Source of the DNA: Castellaniella sp035707805
Lineage (GTDB): Bacteria > Pseudomonadota > Gammaproteobacteria > Burkholderiales > Burkholderiaceae_B
Assembly (NCBI GenBank): GCA_035707805.1
Contig: DASSTS010000023.1
Location: 1-46,049 of the forward strand
Direction of reading: 5' to 3'
DNA length: 46,049 nucleotides
In this document: positions 8,244 to 16,432 of the stretch, one piece after another
Layout: every line of letters begins with the position of its first letter
Numbering within the stretch: the first letter of the stretch is position 1
The notes under the pieces: model-generated
The model's input: only the letters and a program-made list of their open reading frames with translations
The model's database searches: none
Told to the model about the DNA's origin: nothing
Translations under genes and position numbers: made by a program

Positions 8244-8981
8244 ATGTTGACGGACTCGGGGACGATCATCCAGATCAACGGCGTGACCGACGAGCCCTAT
8301 GTCTTCGGCCACAGGCAGCCGCTGTTGGCCAATGCCAGTCTTGATATCCCGGTCGGGCGCTACGCTTTGCTGTCGCCGGTGCCGGAAATGCACCGCCAGC
8401 TGCTGGACGTCCTGTGCTGCCTGCGCCCGCCGCGCCAGGGCTTCGTCAAGCACGACGGCGCCGTCTCGTGGGCGATCGGCCGGCAAGGCTTCATCCGCGG
8501 CAAGGCCACCGGCCTGAGCATGATCGATTTCGTCAGCGAAATCTACGAGATCGATGCCGATGCGACGCACGAACTGATCGCTGACCTGGTCAGCGACCCC
8601 AAATGCCTGGCCATGCCCATGGAGCATTGGCCGCTCTACGCCCGGCAGGAATTTTCATTCGCGCTGGCGCTGGCGCCGGCGTTCGACGTCTACGTGATCG
8701 AAGGCAGCATTCCTTTCGAGCCCTGCCGTTTCACCCGCCTCTGGCTCGCCCTGTTCGAAGAACGGCTGGTGGGCCGGACTCTCATTTTCTCCAGCTACCG
8801 CCAGAATCAGTTGGCGGACTATTGCTTCAAAGGCTTGATCTATGAACGAAGCGCGCTCCGCATCGACGACGACCTCGACCAATGCCTCCTCAAGTATCCC
8901 CCGCGACGCTCACGGAGCGACTCCGGAACGCGCGGGGACGACTTCGGAGGCGGCTTCGACGAGGGTCAGCTCGGGTTCTGA
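8244..8981 (+). CDS. vexC: VexC, ABC ATPase-like subunit of the capsule exporter with degenerate motifs
   Basis: The position between vexB and vexD and the overall pattern (DIPVGRYALLSPVPEM, then LRPPRQG, then AVSWAIGRQGF) identify it as the KpsT/VexC homologue. The 245-residue frame is intact. Yet the Walker A loop (GxxGxGKST) is replaced by SPVPEMHRQ (residues 44-52). The signature SSGM region reads PLYA (130-133). The Walker B Asp-Glu pair is Glu153-Gly154. The switch His is Ser184. By motif logic it should not hydrolyse ATP in the usual way. It may be a structural subunit that needs another ATPase, or be non-functional. The C-terminal 46 residues are charged and Gly-rich and are encoded in the 140-base overlap with vexD. 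Confidence 0.8.
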   Translation: MLTDSGTIIQINGVTDEPYVFGHRQPLLANASLDIPVGRYALLSPVPEMHRQLLDVLCCLRPPRQGFVKHDGAVSWAIGRQGFIRGKATGLSMIDFVSEIYEIDADATHELIADLVSDPKCLAMPMEHWPLYARQEFSFALALAPAFDVYVIEGSIPFEPCRFTRLWLALFEERLVGRTLIFSSYRQNQLADYCFKGLIYERSALRIDDDLDQCLLKYPPRRSRSDSGTRGDDFGGGFDEGQLGF

Positions 8982-10134
8982 AGACGGGTTGGAGATCGAA
9001 CGCCGCCGCCGCGAGCGGCAGTCGGCGCTGCGCGAGCGCCGCCGCCATCGCTGGATCAACGCGCTGATCGTCGTCGCGCCGGTGGCGCTTACCCTGGTCT
9101 ACGTGTGCTTCGTCGCCACGCCGCGCTATGAGGCGGAGTCGCGGTTCTTCGTGCAGTCGGCCTCCGGCCAGCAAGGCGGCGGCGCGGCGGCGGCCAGTCT
9201 GCTCACCACGGGGAATTCGGGCGGCATGCTCGGCGGATTCGTGGACGGGTGGGCCGTCGCCGACTTCGTGAGGTCGCGCGACAGCATGCAACAGCTCGAT
9301 CGCAAGGTCGGCCTGCGTCATTACCTGACGAACGCCGGATGGGATCCGCTCAACCATCTTGCCGAGGATTCCAGCGAGGACGAGCTGTATCGGGCCTACC
9401 AGGCGTCGGTGCAAGTCTCGTTCAACGCCCTGGAGCAGATCGTCGTGCTGCGGGTCAGCGCGTTTTCCCCGGAAGACGCGACCAGGCTTTCCAAGGCGCT
9501 GATCAGCCTGGCCGAGGAATTCGTGAGCACCATGAACGAGCGGGGCGTTGCCGACAAGCTGACGGTCAGCGAGGAGTCGGTCAAGCTGGCCGAGCAGGAG
9601 GCGCTCGCCGCCCGGGACGCGCTGACGGCATGGCGCACCGCGCATGGAAACATCGATCCCGCCGCCAGGGTGTCGATGCTGTTGAATCTGTCCAGCCAGC
9701 TGGAAGGGGAGCTCAGCAGCGCGCAGATCAGGCTGGACAAGATCCTGGCGCTGAACAACAAGGATCACTTCATGCTCAAGCCCGCCAAGCTGCAGGTCGC
9801 CGCCCTGAAAAAACGGCTCGCGTCCGTGCGTGATCGTCTGAGCGGAAACGGCAATACGGAAGCCAAGCAGCTCAAGTCGTACGAGGCGCTGCGCAACGCC
9901 CAGGCGTTCGCGGATTCGAATCTGACGCTGGCGCAGCAATCGTATCAGCAGGCCATGACGGACGCCCTGCGCTTGCAGCGGTATCTGTCCATCATTGCGC
10001 AGCCGGTTCCCACGGACCGGCCCAGCAGTCCGCGCACGGCTGTCCTGCTGCTGCAGGCGCTGGCGCTGGGTTTTGTGCTCATGTTCATCGCCCGCGTGGC
10101 GATGGCCTGGTTGAGAGGACTTCGCCATGGTTGA
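8842..10134 (+). CDS. vexD: Capsule export inner-membrane/periplasmic protein VexD (KpsE/PCP-3 family)
   Basis: The product has 430 residues. Residues 1 to about 60 are Ser/Thr-rich and then Arg-rich, followed by a transmembrane segment (INALIVVAPVALTLVYVCFV), the conserved ATPRYEAESRFFVQSA start of the periplasmic domain, a long coiled-coil region (about residues 235-375), the proline-rich VPTDRPSSPRTAVLLLQA and a second transmembrane segment near the C-terminus. This is the architecture of KpsE-type polysaccharide co-polymerases, which bridge the ABC permease and the outer-membrane channel. The ATG at 8842 creates a 140-base overlap with vexC. A TTG at 8989, just after the vexC stop, is the only plausible alternative before the membrane segment but lacks a clear ribosome binding site. 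vexE starts inside the last codons of this gene. Confidence 0.88.
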   Translation: MNEARSASTTTSTNASSSIPRDAHGATPERAGTTSEAASTRVSSGSEDGLEIERRRRERQSALRERRRHRWINALIVVAPVALTLVYVCFVATPRYEAESRFFVQSASGQQGGGAAAASLLTTGNSGGMLGGFVDGWAVADFVRSRDSMQQLDRKVGLRHYLTNAGWDPLNHLAEDSSEDELYRAYQASVQVSFNALEQIVVLRVSAFSPEDATRLSKALISLAEEFVSTMNERGVADKLTVSEESVKLAEQEALAARDALTAWRTAHGNIDPAARVSMLLNLSSQLEGELSSAQIRLDKILALNNKDHFMLKPAKLQVAALKKRLASVRDRLSGNGNTEAKQLKSYEALRNAQAFADSNLTLAQQSYQQAMTDALRLQRYLSIIAQPVPTDRPSSPRTAVLLLQALALGFVLMFIARVAMAWLRGLRHG

Positions 10135-12052
10135 TACGGAAATCGAAGGCCGCCGGCCCGTGGCGGACGCCGGCCCCCAAGACGCCGCCGCCCGCTTGCG
10201 CGACATCATCGGGCGGATCCGCGCCGCGCCCGACCCCGGGCGCGACATGGCCGCGCTCGAACCGGCGTTGCGGCAGGTCAGGGACGGCTGGCGCGATGTC
10301 CGGCGACTGCTGGTTTCGCCCTTCGTGCGCGAGGGCCGGTTCGAGCCTGCGATCGCCGCGCTGGGCGTGCTGATTGCCGTCCATCCCTCGCGTGTCGAGG
10401 ACCGCCGCCTGCTCGCCAGCCTGTTCGGACGCCTGGGGCAGTGGGACAGGGCGATTGCCGAGGCGGATGCCGCCGCCGGCATCGAGCCCGGCAACGCAGG
10501 GCTGCATGCCGTGCGGATTCAATTGCGCGGGCGGGCGGGCAGGGCGGCCGAGGCCGCCGACGTGGCCCGCGCGACCCTGTCCCTGGCCCGTAGCGAGCCC
10601 GGCGAAGCGCACGCCTGGATGACGGCTTTTGCGCGCAACGGCGACGTGGCCGAGGCGGCAGGCATTGCGGCCTCGCTGGACCCGGACAGTCTGCCGAACG
10701 AGCGCGTGGCCACGATGGCCGTGCGCGCCCTGATGGAGGATGGCCGCACGGTGGCGGCCATCCAGCTGGGCGAGGCCGCGCTGCGCGCGGGCCACGATTG
10801 CGCGGCCTTGCGCTCGTCGCTGGGGCTCGCGCACCTGCGGCGCGGCACGGAAGATGACCGCAAGGTGCATGCAGCGGCGCATTTCGAAGCCGGCTTGCGG
10901 ATGGCGCCGGCGGACGTGAGGCTGTTGACCCTGCATGGCGAAACCCTGTTGCGCGCCGGCCGCTATCCGGAAGCGGTGGCGCCGCTGGCGCGGGCCCTCG
11001 AACTGGCGCCGGAACTGGAGCAGACGCGTGCCCTGTACGCCCGCGCGCTGCGCTATACCCAGCAATACGGCGCTGCGGCCGATCAGTTGATGGGTCTGGT
11101 CGAAAAGTCCCCCGACAAGCTGCTGTGGCAGCGGGCCGCCATCGGCGCGCTGTCGCAGGCCGGCCGCCAGGAAGAGGCGGAGGCGCTGTTCTCGCGATAC
11201 ATCGCCACGCGCCGCGCGCGGCTTCCGGACACGTTCCAGGCAGCCATGGCCCGCCTGGAGGAAACGCTGGACACCGCGCCCATCCCGCAGGCGCGCCTGG
11301 ATTGGGCCTGGTCGCTGCGCGGCGATACGTCCATCGATCGCGCAAGCTGGGAGCGCCGGGCGCGCTGGGGTCATCGGGTCGACCATCTGCTGCTCGACTG
11401 GCTCGAATGCCGCGAGGATCGCGTCGAAGAAGCCATGCAGTTGCTGGGCGAACTCGACACCGGCGAGCGGTTTTTCGCGCCCTTGCTGGCGGCGGGGCGC
11501 GGTGTCGTGGTCGCCACGGCGCACGTGGGCCCCATGTACGCCGGCCTGATGGCCCTGGAACTGGTGGGCATCCCGTCCCGCTGGCTGGCCACGGCGCCCA
11601 GCATTGCCCAAAGCGGCTATTCCGCGGCGCTGATTTCCACCGCCGACCAGACCGAGGCCCAGGTCGCCAAGGCCTGCATGCGCGCGATCAACGCGGGTTA
11701 CGTGCTGTGCCTGGCCATCGATGGCGCCGCCAACCCCGCCGCGCCGCGCACGACCTTCGAAGGCCAGGAAGTGACGTACTCGGGCTTCGCAGCCCACCTG
11801 GCGCACCGCCTGGGCGTGCCCTCGGTGTTCTATGCGCCCCGCTGGGAGAGCGGCCGCGTGACCTACACGCTGGAGATGCTGCCGGCGGCCGAGCGGGGCG
11901 AGGATGCGCAGGCCTATGCGCAGCGTTGGCAAAAAGCGTATTTCGAACGGCTGCGGGAACACCTGGCCGGTGCGCCGGAGAACCTGCGCCTGAGCGGCGG
12001 CATCTGGCGCCACGTGACGTCCGCGGACCGGTCCGCGCAAGCGCAAGAATAG
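10127..12052 (+). CDS. vexE: Capsule lipid-anchor acyltransferase-like protein VexE
   Basis: The ATG at 10127 overlaps the vexD stop by eight bases, so translation is probably coupled. The product has 641 residues. About the first 390 are TPR-like helices (repeats such as PEAVAPLARALELAPELEQT). The C-terminal 250 resemble the LpxL/HtrB acyltransferase fold, with a buried strand and His block GRGVVVATAHVGPMYAG, a later AGYVLCLAIDG and LGVPSVFYAPRW. VexE in Salmonella is needed to place an acylated lipid anchor on the reducing end of Vi. The classic HX4(D/E) catalytic pair reads His466 with Tyr471 here, so the acid is missing or placed elsewhere. It acts at the inner membrane with the synthesis and export complex. 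Confidence 0.82.
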   Translation: MVDTEIEGRRPVADAGPQDAAARLRDIIGRIRAAPDPGRDMAALEPALRQVRDGWRDVRRLLVSPFVREGRFEPAIAALGVLIAVHPSRVEDRRLLASLFGRLGQWDRAIAEADAAAGIEPGNAGLHAVRIQLRGRAGRAAEAADVARATLSLARSEPGEAHAWMTAFARNGDVAEAAGIAASLDPDSLPNERVATMAVRALMEDGRTVAAIQLGEAALRAGHDCAALRSSLGLAHLRRGTEDDRKVHAAAHFEAGLRMAPADVRLLTLHGETLLRAGRYPEAVAPLARALELAPELEQTRALYARALRYTQQYGAAADQLMGLVEKSPDKLLWQRAAIGALSQAGRQEEAEALFSRYIATRRARLPDTFQAAMARLEETLDTAPIPQARLDWAWSLRGDTSIDRASWERRARWGHRVDHLLLDWLECREDRVEEAMQLLGELDTGERFFAPLLAAGRGVVVATAHVGPMYAGLMALELVGIPSRWLATAPSIAQSGYSAALISTADQTEAQVAKACMRAINAGYVLCLAIDGAANPAAPRTTFEGQEVTYSGFAAHLAHRLGVPSVFYAPRWESGRVTYTLEMLPAAERGEDAQAYAQRWQKAYFERLREHLAGAPENLRLSGGIWRHVTSADRSAQAQE

Positions 12053-12065
12053 GTTCGTTCAATCC

Positions 12066-13343
12066 ATGCGCGGACTTCGCCTTGCCATCGCCCACACAGC
12101 GAGACACCCGTTCAGGAGGGCTGCCGCCCTCGCGGCGCGGCCTGCCGGAAACCGGGCGGCCTGCTTGCTGGTGCTGGCCGCCCTGTACGGCGGCCCGGCG
12201 TCGGCCGGCGAGCCGTGCGCGGCGCCGGACGAACACTGCCCATTCGTTTCCGCCTTGCTGCAGCAGCGCGAAGGCTATGGCGCCCAGGCTTCTGGCGGGC
12301 TGGGCGGCACGTTCGTCGAGGTGAGCTCCGACCAGGATTCGGGGCCCGGCACGCTGCGCGCCGCGTTGAAGCAAGCCCGCAAAGGGCGGACGTGGATCCG
12401 CTTCGCCTCCGACATGACCATCGTCCTGGATTCGCAATTGCGCGTCCCATCCAACACGACCATCGACGGGCGCGGCAAGCGGGTGGTCCTGATCGACGAC
12501 GGCCTGGGCGTCTATGGAAGCCGGAACGTCATCCTGACGCATCTGACGATAGACGGGCGCCTGAACCGCCTCACGCAAGCCGTGAACGTGGCCAACGACA
12601 GCCGGGACGTGTGGGTCGACCACATGGACCTGTCGCGGATGTCCGACCGCCTGCTCAACGTGAAGAACGGTTCGACCGACGTGACGATCTCATGGACCAA
12701 GTTCCACGACTCGAACAAGGTCATGCTGCTCAACAACATCACCTCGAAGAACCTGTTTCGGCACTATGAGCGCGATTCGATCGCGCGGGTGACGCTGCAC
12801 CACAACTATTTTTTCAACACCGTGCAGCGCAATCCCAGAGCGCAGTTCGGCACGTTCCACCTGTTCAACAACCTGGTGGAGAACTGGGATTTCTACGGCA
12901 TGAGCTTCAGCCTGGAGGCCAAGGCCCTGGTCGAAGGCAACATCTTCAAGAACGACGCCCGGCGCCCCTGCGTGGAGCCCCCCTTTTTTCCGACGGTGGA
13001 AGGCATCGACGTGAACTACTGCCGCTATATCTCCATCGCGTCCGACCGCAGTGCGCTGGAGAATGGCGAATCCGACCGCAAGGCCTACGAGAAAAGGAAG
13101 TCCCGCTACGGCTACACCCGCGACTACAAGGCCTTTCTGCGCGTGAAAGACAATCTGTATCTGGGCGATGCCAAGCCGGTGCTGCGGGACTATCGCCCCG
13201 AACGGGTGCCGCCGCCGCCCTACTGCTATGGCTATGAGACGCCGACGCGGGACCTGGCCGGGACAATCCGCAAGTTCGCGGGCAACACGCCCGCGGACGT
13301 CCCACCGCCCGGGTCCCGCAGTGTCATGAGGTGCCCGGACTGA
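12066..13343 (+). CDS. vexL: Periplasmic Vi polysaccharide lyase VexL (pectate-lyase fold)
   Basis: The product has 425 residues and starts 13 bases after vexE. A long basic N-terminus leads to a hydrophobic run ACLLVLAALYGGPASAGEP that fits a signal peptide cleaved near residue 48. A later start is possible. The body is a right-handed parallel beta-helix of the PL1 type: the VWVDH signature (Asp185-His186), DGRGKRVVLIDDGLGVYGS, and R255-N-P-R258 matching the first part of the RxPxxR motif, with Gln260 at its last position. VexL of Achromobacter denitrificans is a known periplasmic lyase that degrades Vi-type poly-GalNAcA and clears chains stalled during export. The same gene position here supports that role over pectin breakdown. 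It ends the operon, four bases from the convergent TRAP gene, with no visible terminator. Confidence 0.85.
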   Translation: MRGLRLAIAHTARHPFRRAAALAARPAGNRAACLLVLAALYGGPASAGEPCAAPDEHCPFVSALLQQREGYGAQASGGLGGTFVEVSSDQDSGPGTLRAALKQARKGRTWIRFASDMTIVLDSQLRVPSNTTIDGRGKRVVLIDDGLGVYGSRNVILTHLTIDGRLNRLTQAVNVANDSRDVWVDHMDLSRMSDRLLNVKNGSTDVTISWTKFHDSNKVMLLNNITSKNLFRHYERDSIARVTLHHNYFFNTVQRNPRAQFGTFHLFNNLVENWDFYGMSFSLEAKALVEGNIFKNDARRPCVEPPFFPTVEGIDVNYCRYISIASDRSALENGESDRKAYEKRKSRYGYTRDYKAFLRVKDNLYLGDAKPVLRDYRPERVPPPPYCYGYETPTRDLAGTIRKFAGNTPADVPPPGSRSVMRCPD

Positions 13344-13347
13344 ACCC

Positions 13348-14640
13348 TCATCCGCCTCCCAGGCTGGGCAGCAGCAAGGCGATCTGCGGAAAGACCACCA
13401 CCAGCGCCAGTCCCACCAGGCCCAGGCCGGCGTAGGGCAGGGACCCGATCAGCACGTCGCGTATGGTGTAGTCGGGGCGCAGGGCTTTCACGACGAACAG
13501 GTTCATCCCCACCGGCGGCGTCACGGCGCCGATCTCCATGTTGATGACTAGGATCACGCCGAACCAGATCAGGTCGATCTGCAGCGCCTCAAGGCCGGGC
13601 AGCAGGATGGGGACGGTCACCAGGATGGCGGCCGATGCGTCCATGAACATGCCCAGGATCAGGTACAGAATGTTGACGGCGATCATGAACTGCCAGGGGG
13701 CGAGCTGCAGGCCCTCCAGCCAGGCGGCAAAGTCCTGGGGCACCCGCAGCAGCGACAGTGTGTTGCCGAACACCCCGGCCCCCGCGATCAGCATCAGGAT
13801 CATGCAGCTCGTCACGACGCTGTCGCGCACGGCGTCGACGAAGCGCTGCCAGGTCAGCGTGCGCTTGAAGAAGGCCGTCAGGAGGGTGGCGTAGATGACG
13901 CCGACGCCTGCCGCTTCCGTGGGCGTGAACCAGCCCGTATAGATGCCGCCCAGGATCAGGGGGATCATGAACAGGCTGCCCCACATGCCCCCGGTGAACG
14001 GCACGTGCTCGCGGCCGATCGCGATCTGGCCGCCGCTGCGCCGGTTTCGGCGCCAGGCCCAGTAGATGGAATACAGGCAGAACATGAACGCCAGCATGAT
14101 GCCGGGCAGCACCCCGGCCATGAAGAGCTTGCCGACGGAGGCGTCGGTGACCAGCGAATACAGGATGAATGAGATGCTGGGCGGAATCAGGATCCCCAGG
14201 GTGCCGGCAACCGCCACGACGCCTGCCGCCATGCGCTTGTCATAGCCACGGTCGCACATCTCCGGGACGCTGATGGACCCGATCGTGGCCGCGGTGGCGG
14301 TGGAAGAGCCCGAGATCGCGGCGAAAATGGCGCTGGCCACGGTGGCCGCCACCGCAAGCCCGCCGGGCAGCCTGCCGACGATGCGCTGCGCGAAGTCGAA
14401 CAGGTCGCGTCCCGATTCCCCCTTGAGCATGATCTGGCCCATCAGGATGTAGAGGGGAATGGCGATGATGACGAAGGAATTGAGGTCCGAGTAGGCGAGC
14501 TGTGCCAGGGCGTTCATCCCGGCATCGAAGCCGATGGCCATCATGTAGCCCGCCGTGCCGCTGATCAGCAGCGACACGGCGATGGGCACCCCGAGCACGA
14601 GCAGGGCGCCCAGCGAAACCAGTGTGAGTGCAAATACCAT
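13348..14640 (-). CDS. TRAP transporter large permease (DctM type)
   Basis: The product has 430 residues and about 12 hydrophobic segments. It starts at the ATG at 14640 (MVFALTLVSLGALLVLGVPI), although the frame stays open further upstream. Family marks include GSSTATAATIGSISVPEMCD, GTLGILIPPSISFILYSLV, GWFTPTEAAGVGVIYA and the C-terminal AVTPPVGMNLFVVKAL. DctM subunits form the transport channel of sodium-driven TRAP importers. It lies two bases after the small subunit, in one operon with it and the binding protein. The genes around it (a TcuA-like dehydrogenase and a LysR regulator) suggest a di- or tricarboxylate substrate. Confidence 0.93.
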   Translation of the reverse strand: MVFALTLVSLGALLVLGVPIAVSLLISGTAGYMMAIGFDAGMNALAQLAYSDLNSFVIIAIPLYILMGQIMLKGESGRDLFDFAQRIVGRLPGGLAVAATVASAIFAAISGSSTATAATIGSISVPEMCDRGYDKRMAAGVVAVAGTLGILIPPSISFILYSLVTDASVGKLFMAGVLPGIMLAFMFCLYSIYWAWRRNRRSGGQIAIGREHVPFTGGMWGSLFMIPLILGGIYTGWFTPTEAAGVGVIYATLLTAFFKRTLTWQRFVDAVRDSVVTSCMILMLIAGAGVFGNTLSLLRVPQDFAAWLEGLQLAPWQFMIAVNILYLILGMFMDASAAILVTVPILLPGLEALQIDLIWFGVILVINMEIGAVTPPVGMNLFVVKALRPDYTIRDVLIGSLPYAGLGLVGLALVVVFPQIALLLPSLGGG

Positions 14641-14642
14641 TG

Positions 14643-15170
14643 TCAGCTCCGGGGCGAGGTCAGGCGGCGCACGAACAGGTGGACCTCGAAGACGAGCCAC
14701 AGGAGCGTGCCCACGGGCAAGGCCAGATGCGGAATCCAGACCGGCCAGCTCATGACGTCCAGCGTGGTTTCGCTGGTCTGGACGCTGTTGCTGAACTGGC
14801 TGTAGCCGGAAATGGTAAAGACCACGAGGAACGCGGCGATGATGATGAAGCGCAGGACGAGCATGAACCGGGCGCTGCGCGGATACAGGTTTTCCAGCGC
14901 GATGCCGGAGGTGACGTGCTCCTCGCGCAGGGCGGTGAACGACGCCCCCACGAAGGCGACCCAGATGAGCGCGAACAGGTCCACATCGTAGGTCCAGGAA
15001 TTGTCGATGTGGGCTGCGCGCATGGCGATGCCCAGGATGATGGATACCGCCATCACGATCATGAAAACGGACGAGAGGCCGCCGACGGCGGCCCCCAGTC
15101 TCGCGGCGGCGCGCTGGGCCGCTTGCACGCAGCGGCCCCCGCGGCAAGGTCTTGCAGACGGTTCGACCAT
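14643..15170 (-). CDS. TRAP transporter small permease (DctQ type)
   Basis: The chosen ATG at 15170 has a good ribosome binding site (aaagggg). A frame start at 15245 would overlap the binding-protein gene and adds only Arg-rich residues. The product has 175 residues and four hydrophobic segments, with the DctQ-type central motif YDVDLFALIWVAFVGASFTA followed by LREEHVTSGI. The final segment is PVGTLLWLVFEVHLFVRRL. It pairs with the large permease immediately downstream. Confidence 0.9.
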   Translation of the reverse strand: MVEPSARPCRGGRCVQAAQRAAARLGAAVGGLSSVFMIVMAVSIILGIAMRAAHIDNSWTYDVDLFALIWVAFVGASFTALREEHVTSGIALENLYPRSARFMLVLRFIIIAAFLVVFTISGYSQFSNSVQTSETTLDVMSWPVWIPHLALPVGTLLWLVFEVHLFVRRLTSPRS

Positions 15171-15241
15171 GAAAACCCCTTTGCTGCCCGGCCGTTTGCG
15201 GCCCCGCAGTCCGTTGGAGGGTCGCGCGCGGCGCGCCCGGA

Positions 15242-16264
15242 TCACTTCTTGTTGTTCAGTGCGACGTCCACGTCGTTCAGCACCTGCTGGCCGCTGGCCC
15301 CGGTTTCAGCCACGTAATCCTTGCGCGCCTGCGCGCCGGCGGTGTCCTTCCACTGCTTCAGCTCGGCATCCGAGGGGCGGTAGATCTCGTTGCCGTGCTT
15401 TTGCGCGATGGCGATGTCGTCCTTGAATTCCTTCTCGATGTCGGCGACGGACTGCTGCTCGGTGCTGACGGCGGCCTTGCTGATGATGTCGCGCTGCTCC
15501 TGCGTGAGGCCCTTCCACCATTTGGCGTTGACCTGGATGGGATAGACCAGCGGCACGTAGTGGATGGCGGTGATGTAGTGGCCGACCTCGTACCATTTGC
15601 GCGAGATGATGCTCGACAGCCCAGAGACGGCCGCGTCCAGGCTGCCGCTTTGCAGGGAGGTGTACACCTCGCTGGAATCCACGGCGACCGGCGTGGCGCC
15701 GTGGGCCGAGAGGAATTTGGCCGAGAGCTTGCCTTCGGATCGGGTCTTCAGGCCCTTGAGGTCGCTCGGCACCTTGATGGGGTGCTTGGTGTTGATGTAG
15801 CTCTCCGCATAGCCGTAGAAACCCCAGCCGATGATCTCCACGTTGTGCTTGTTCAGGCTGGCGTTGACGTCATCGCCGAGCTTGCCGTGCAGGGTCTTCA
15901 GCAAGAGGCCGGCGTCATCGACCAGGAAGGGGATGGTGTCCCATTCCAGCGAAGGTTCGTACTTGGACCACCAGTGCATGCCGAAGATCGCCATGTTGGC
16001 CGTGTTGTTGCTGAGCCCCTGTGCGATGTTGGATTCCTTGAGCAGGGATCCCGACGGATAGGTTTCGACCTTGATGGCGCCCTTGCTCAGGTCCGTGATG
16101 GCCTTGGCGAGGCTTTCCCCCTGGTGGGCCGTGGCGGTATGCGGCGGCATGTACCAGGCCAGGCGGACGGTCAGGTCCGCCGCCTGCGCGGCCGACATCC
16201 CCGACAGGCACAATGCGGTGATGCCGCAAACGGCGAATAGCTTGCGAACAGGGTGGTTCATCAT
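15242..16264 (-). CDS. TRAP transporter periplasmic substrate-binding protein (DctP type)
   Basis: The product has 340 residues. A cleavable signal peptide ends near residue 29 (SGMSAAQAADLTVRL). The DctP pattern follows: GESLAKAITDLSKGAIKVETYPSGSL is split across the N-lobe, and the substrate-arginine region LKGLKTRSEGKLSAKFL lies mid-protein, then GATPVAVDSSEVYTSLQSG. It captures an organic acid in the periplasm and delivers it to the permeases 71 bases downstream. The gene follows the TcuA-like gene on the same strand after a 168-base gap that holds an inverted repeat and probably its own promoter. The ligand is not readable from sequence. Context favours tricarballylate or a related acid. 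Confidence 0.93.
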   Translation of the reverse strand: MMNHPVRKLFAVCGITALCLSGMSAAQAADLTVRLAWYMPPHTATAHQGESLAKAITDLSKGAIKVETYPSGSLLKESNIAQGLSNNTANMAIFGMHWWSKYEPSLEWDTIPFLVDDAGLLLKTLHGKLGDDVNASLNKHNVEIIGWGFYGYAESYINTKHPIKVPSDLKGLKTRSEGKLSAKFLSAHGATPVAVDSSEVYTSLQSGSLDAAVSGLSSIISRKWYEVGHYITAIHYVPLVYPIQVNAKWWKGLTQEQRDIISKAAVSTEQQSVADIEKEFKDDIAIAQKHGNEIYRPSDAELKQWKDTAGAQARKDYVAETGASGQQVLNDVDVALNNKK

Positions 16265-16361
16265 GTGCTCCTTTGGTAATGGAAGCGCTGGTCACCCGTG
16301 CCCGTTTTCCGTGGGTCTGCTTACCCGGACGCCTGCGCACAACGGCCGCTTTTTTCACGGT

Positions 16362-16379
16362 CTGAAATAGCGGTTTCAG
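16362..16379. promoter_or_regulatory. Operator-like inverted repeat upstream of the TRAP genes
   Basis: ctgaaa (16362-16367) and tttcag (16374-16379) form an 18-base dyad with six bases between the arms. It lies about 100 bases upstream of the TRAP binding-protein start, between it and the TcuA-like gene. It could be a repressor site or a small hairpin. No regulator can be named. Confidence 0.35.
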
Positions 16380-16432
16380 TCTACTGCGTGAAAGCTGACA
16401 ACTACTTAAAGCCTCCCGAGGCCCCGGCCGTG

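Noticed and set aside
13348..15147. 599-codon version of the TRAP large permease
   Set aside because: The extra N-terminal 169 codons are the shifted frame of the small permease gene. The family start is at 14640.
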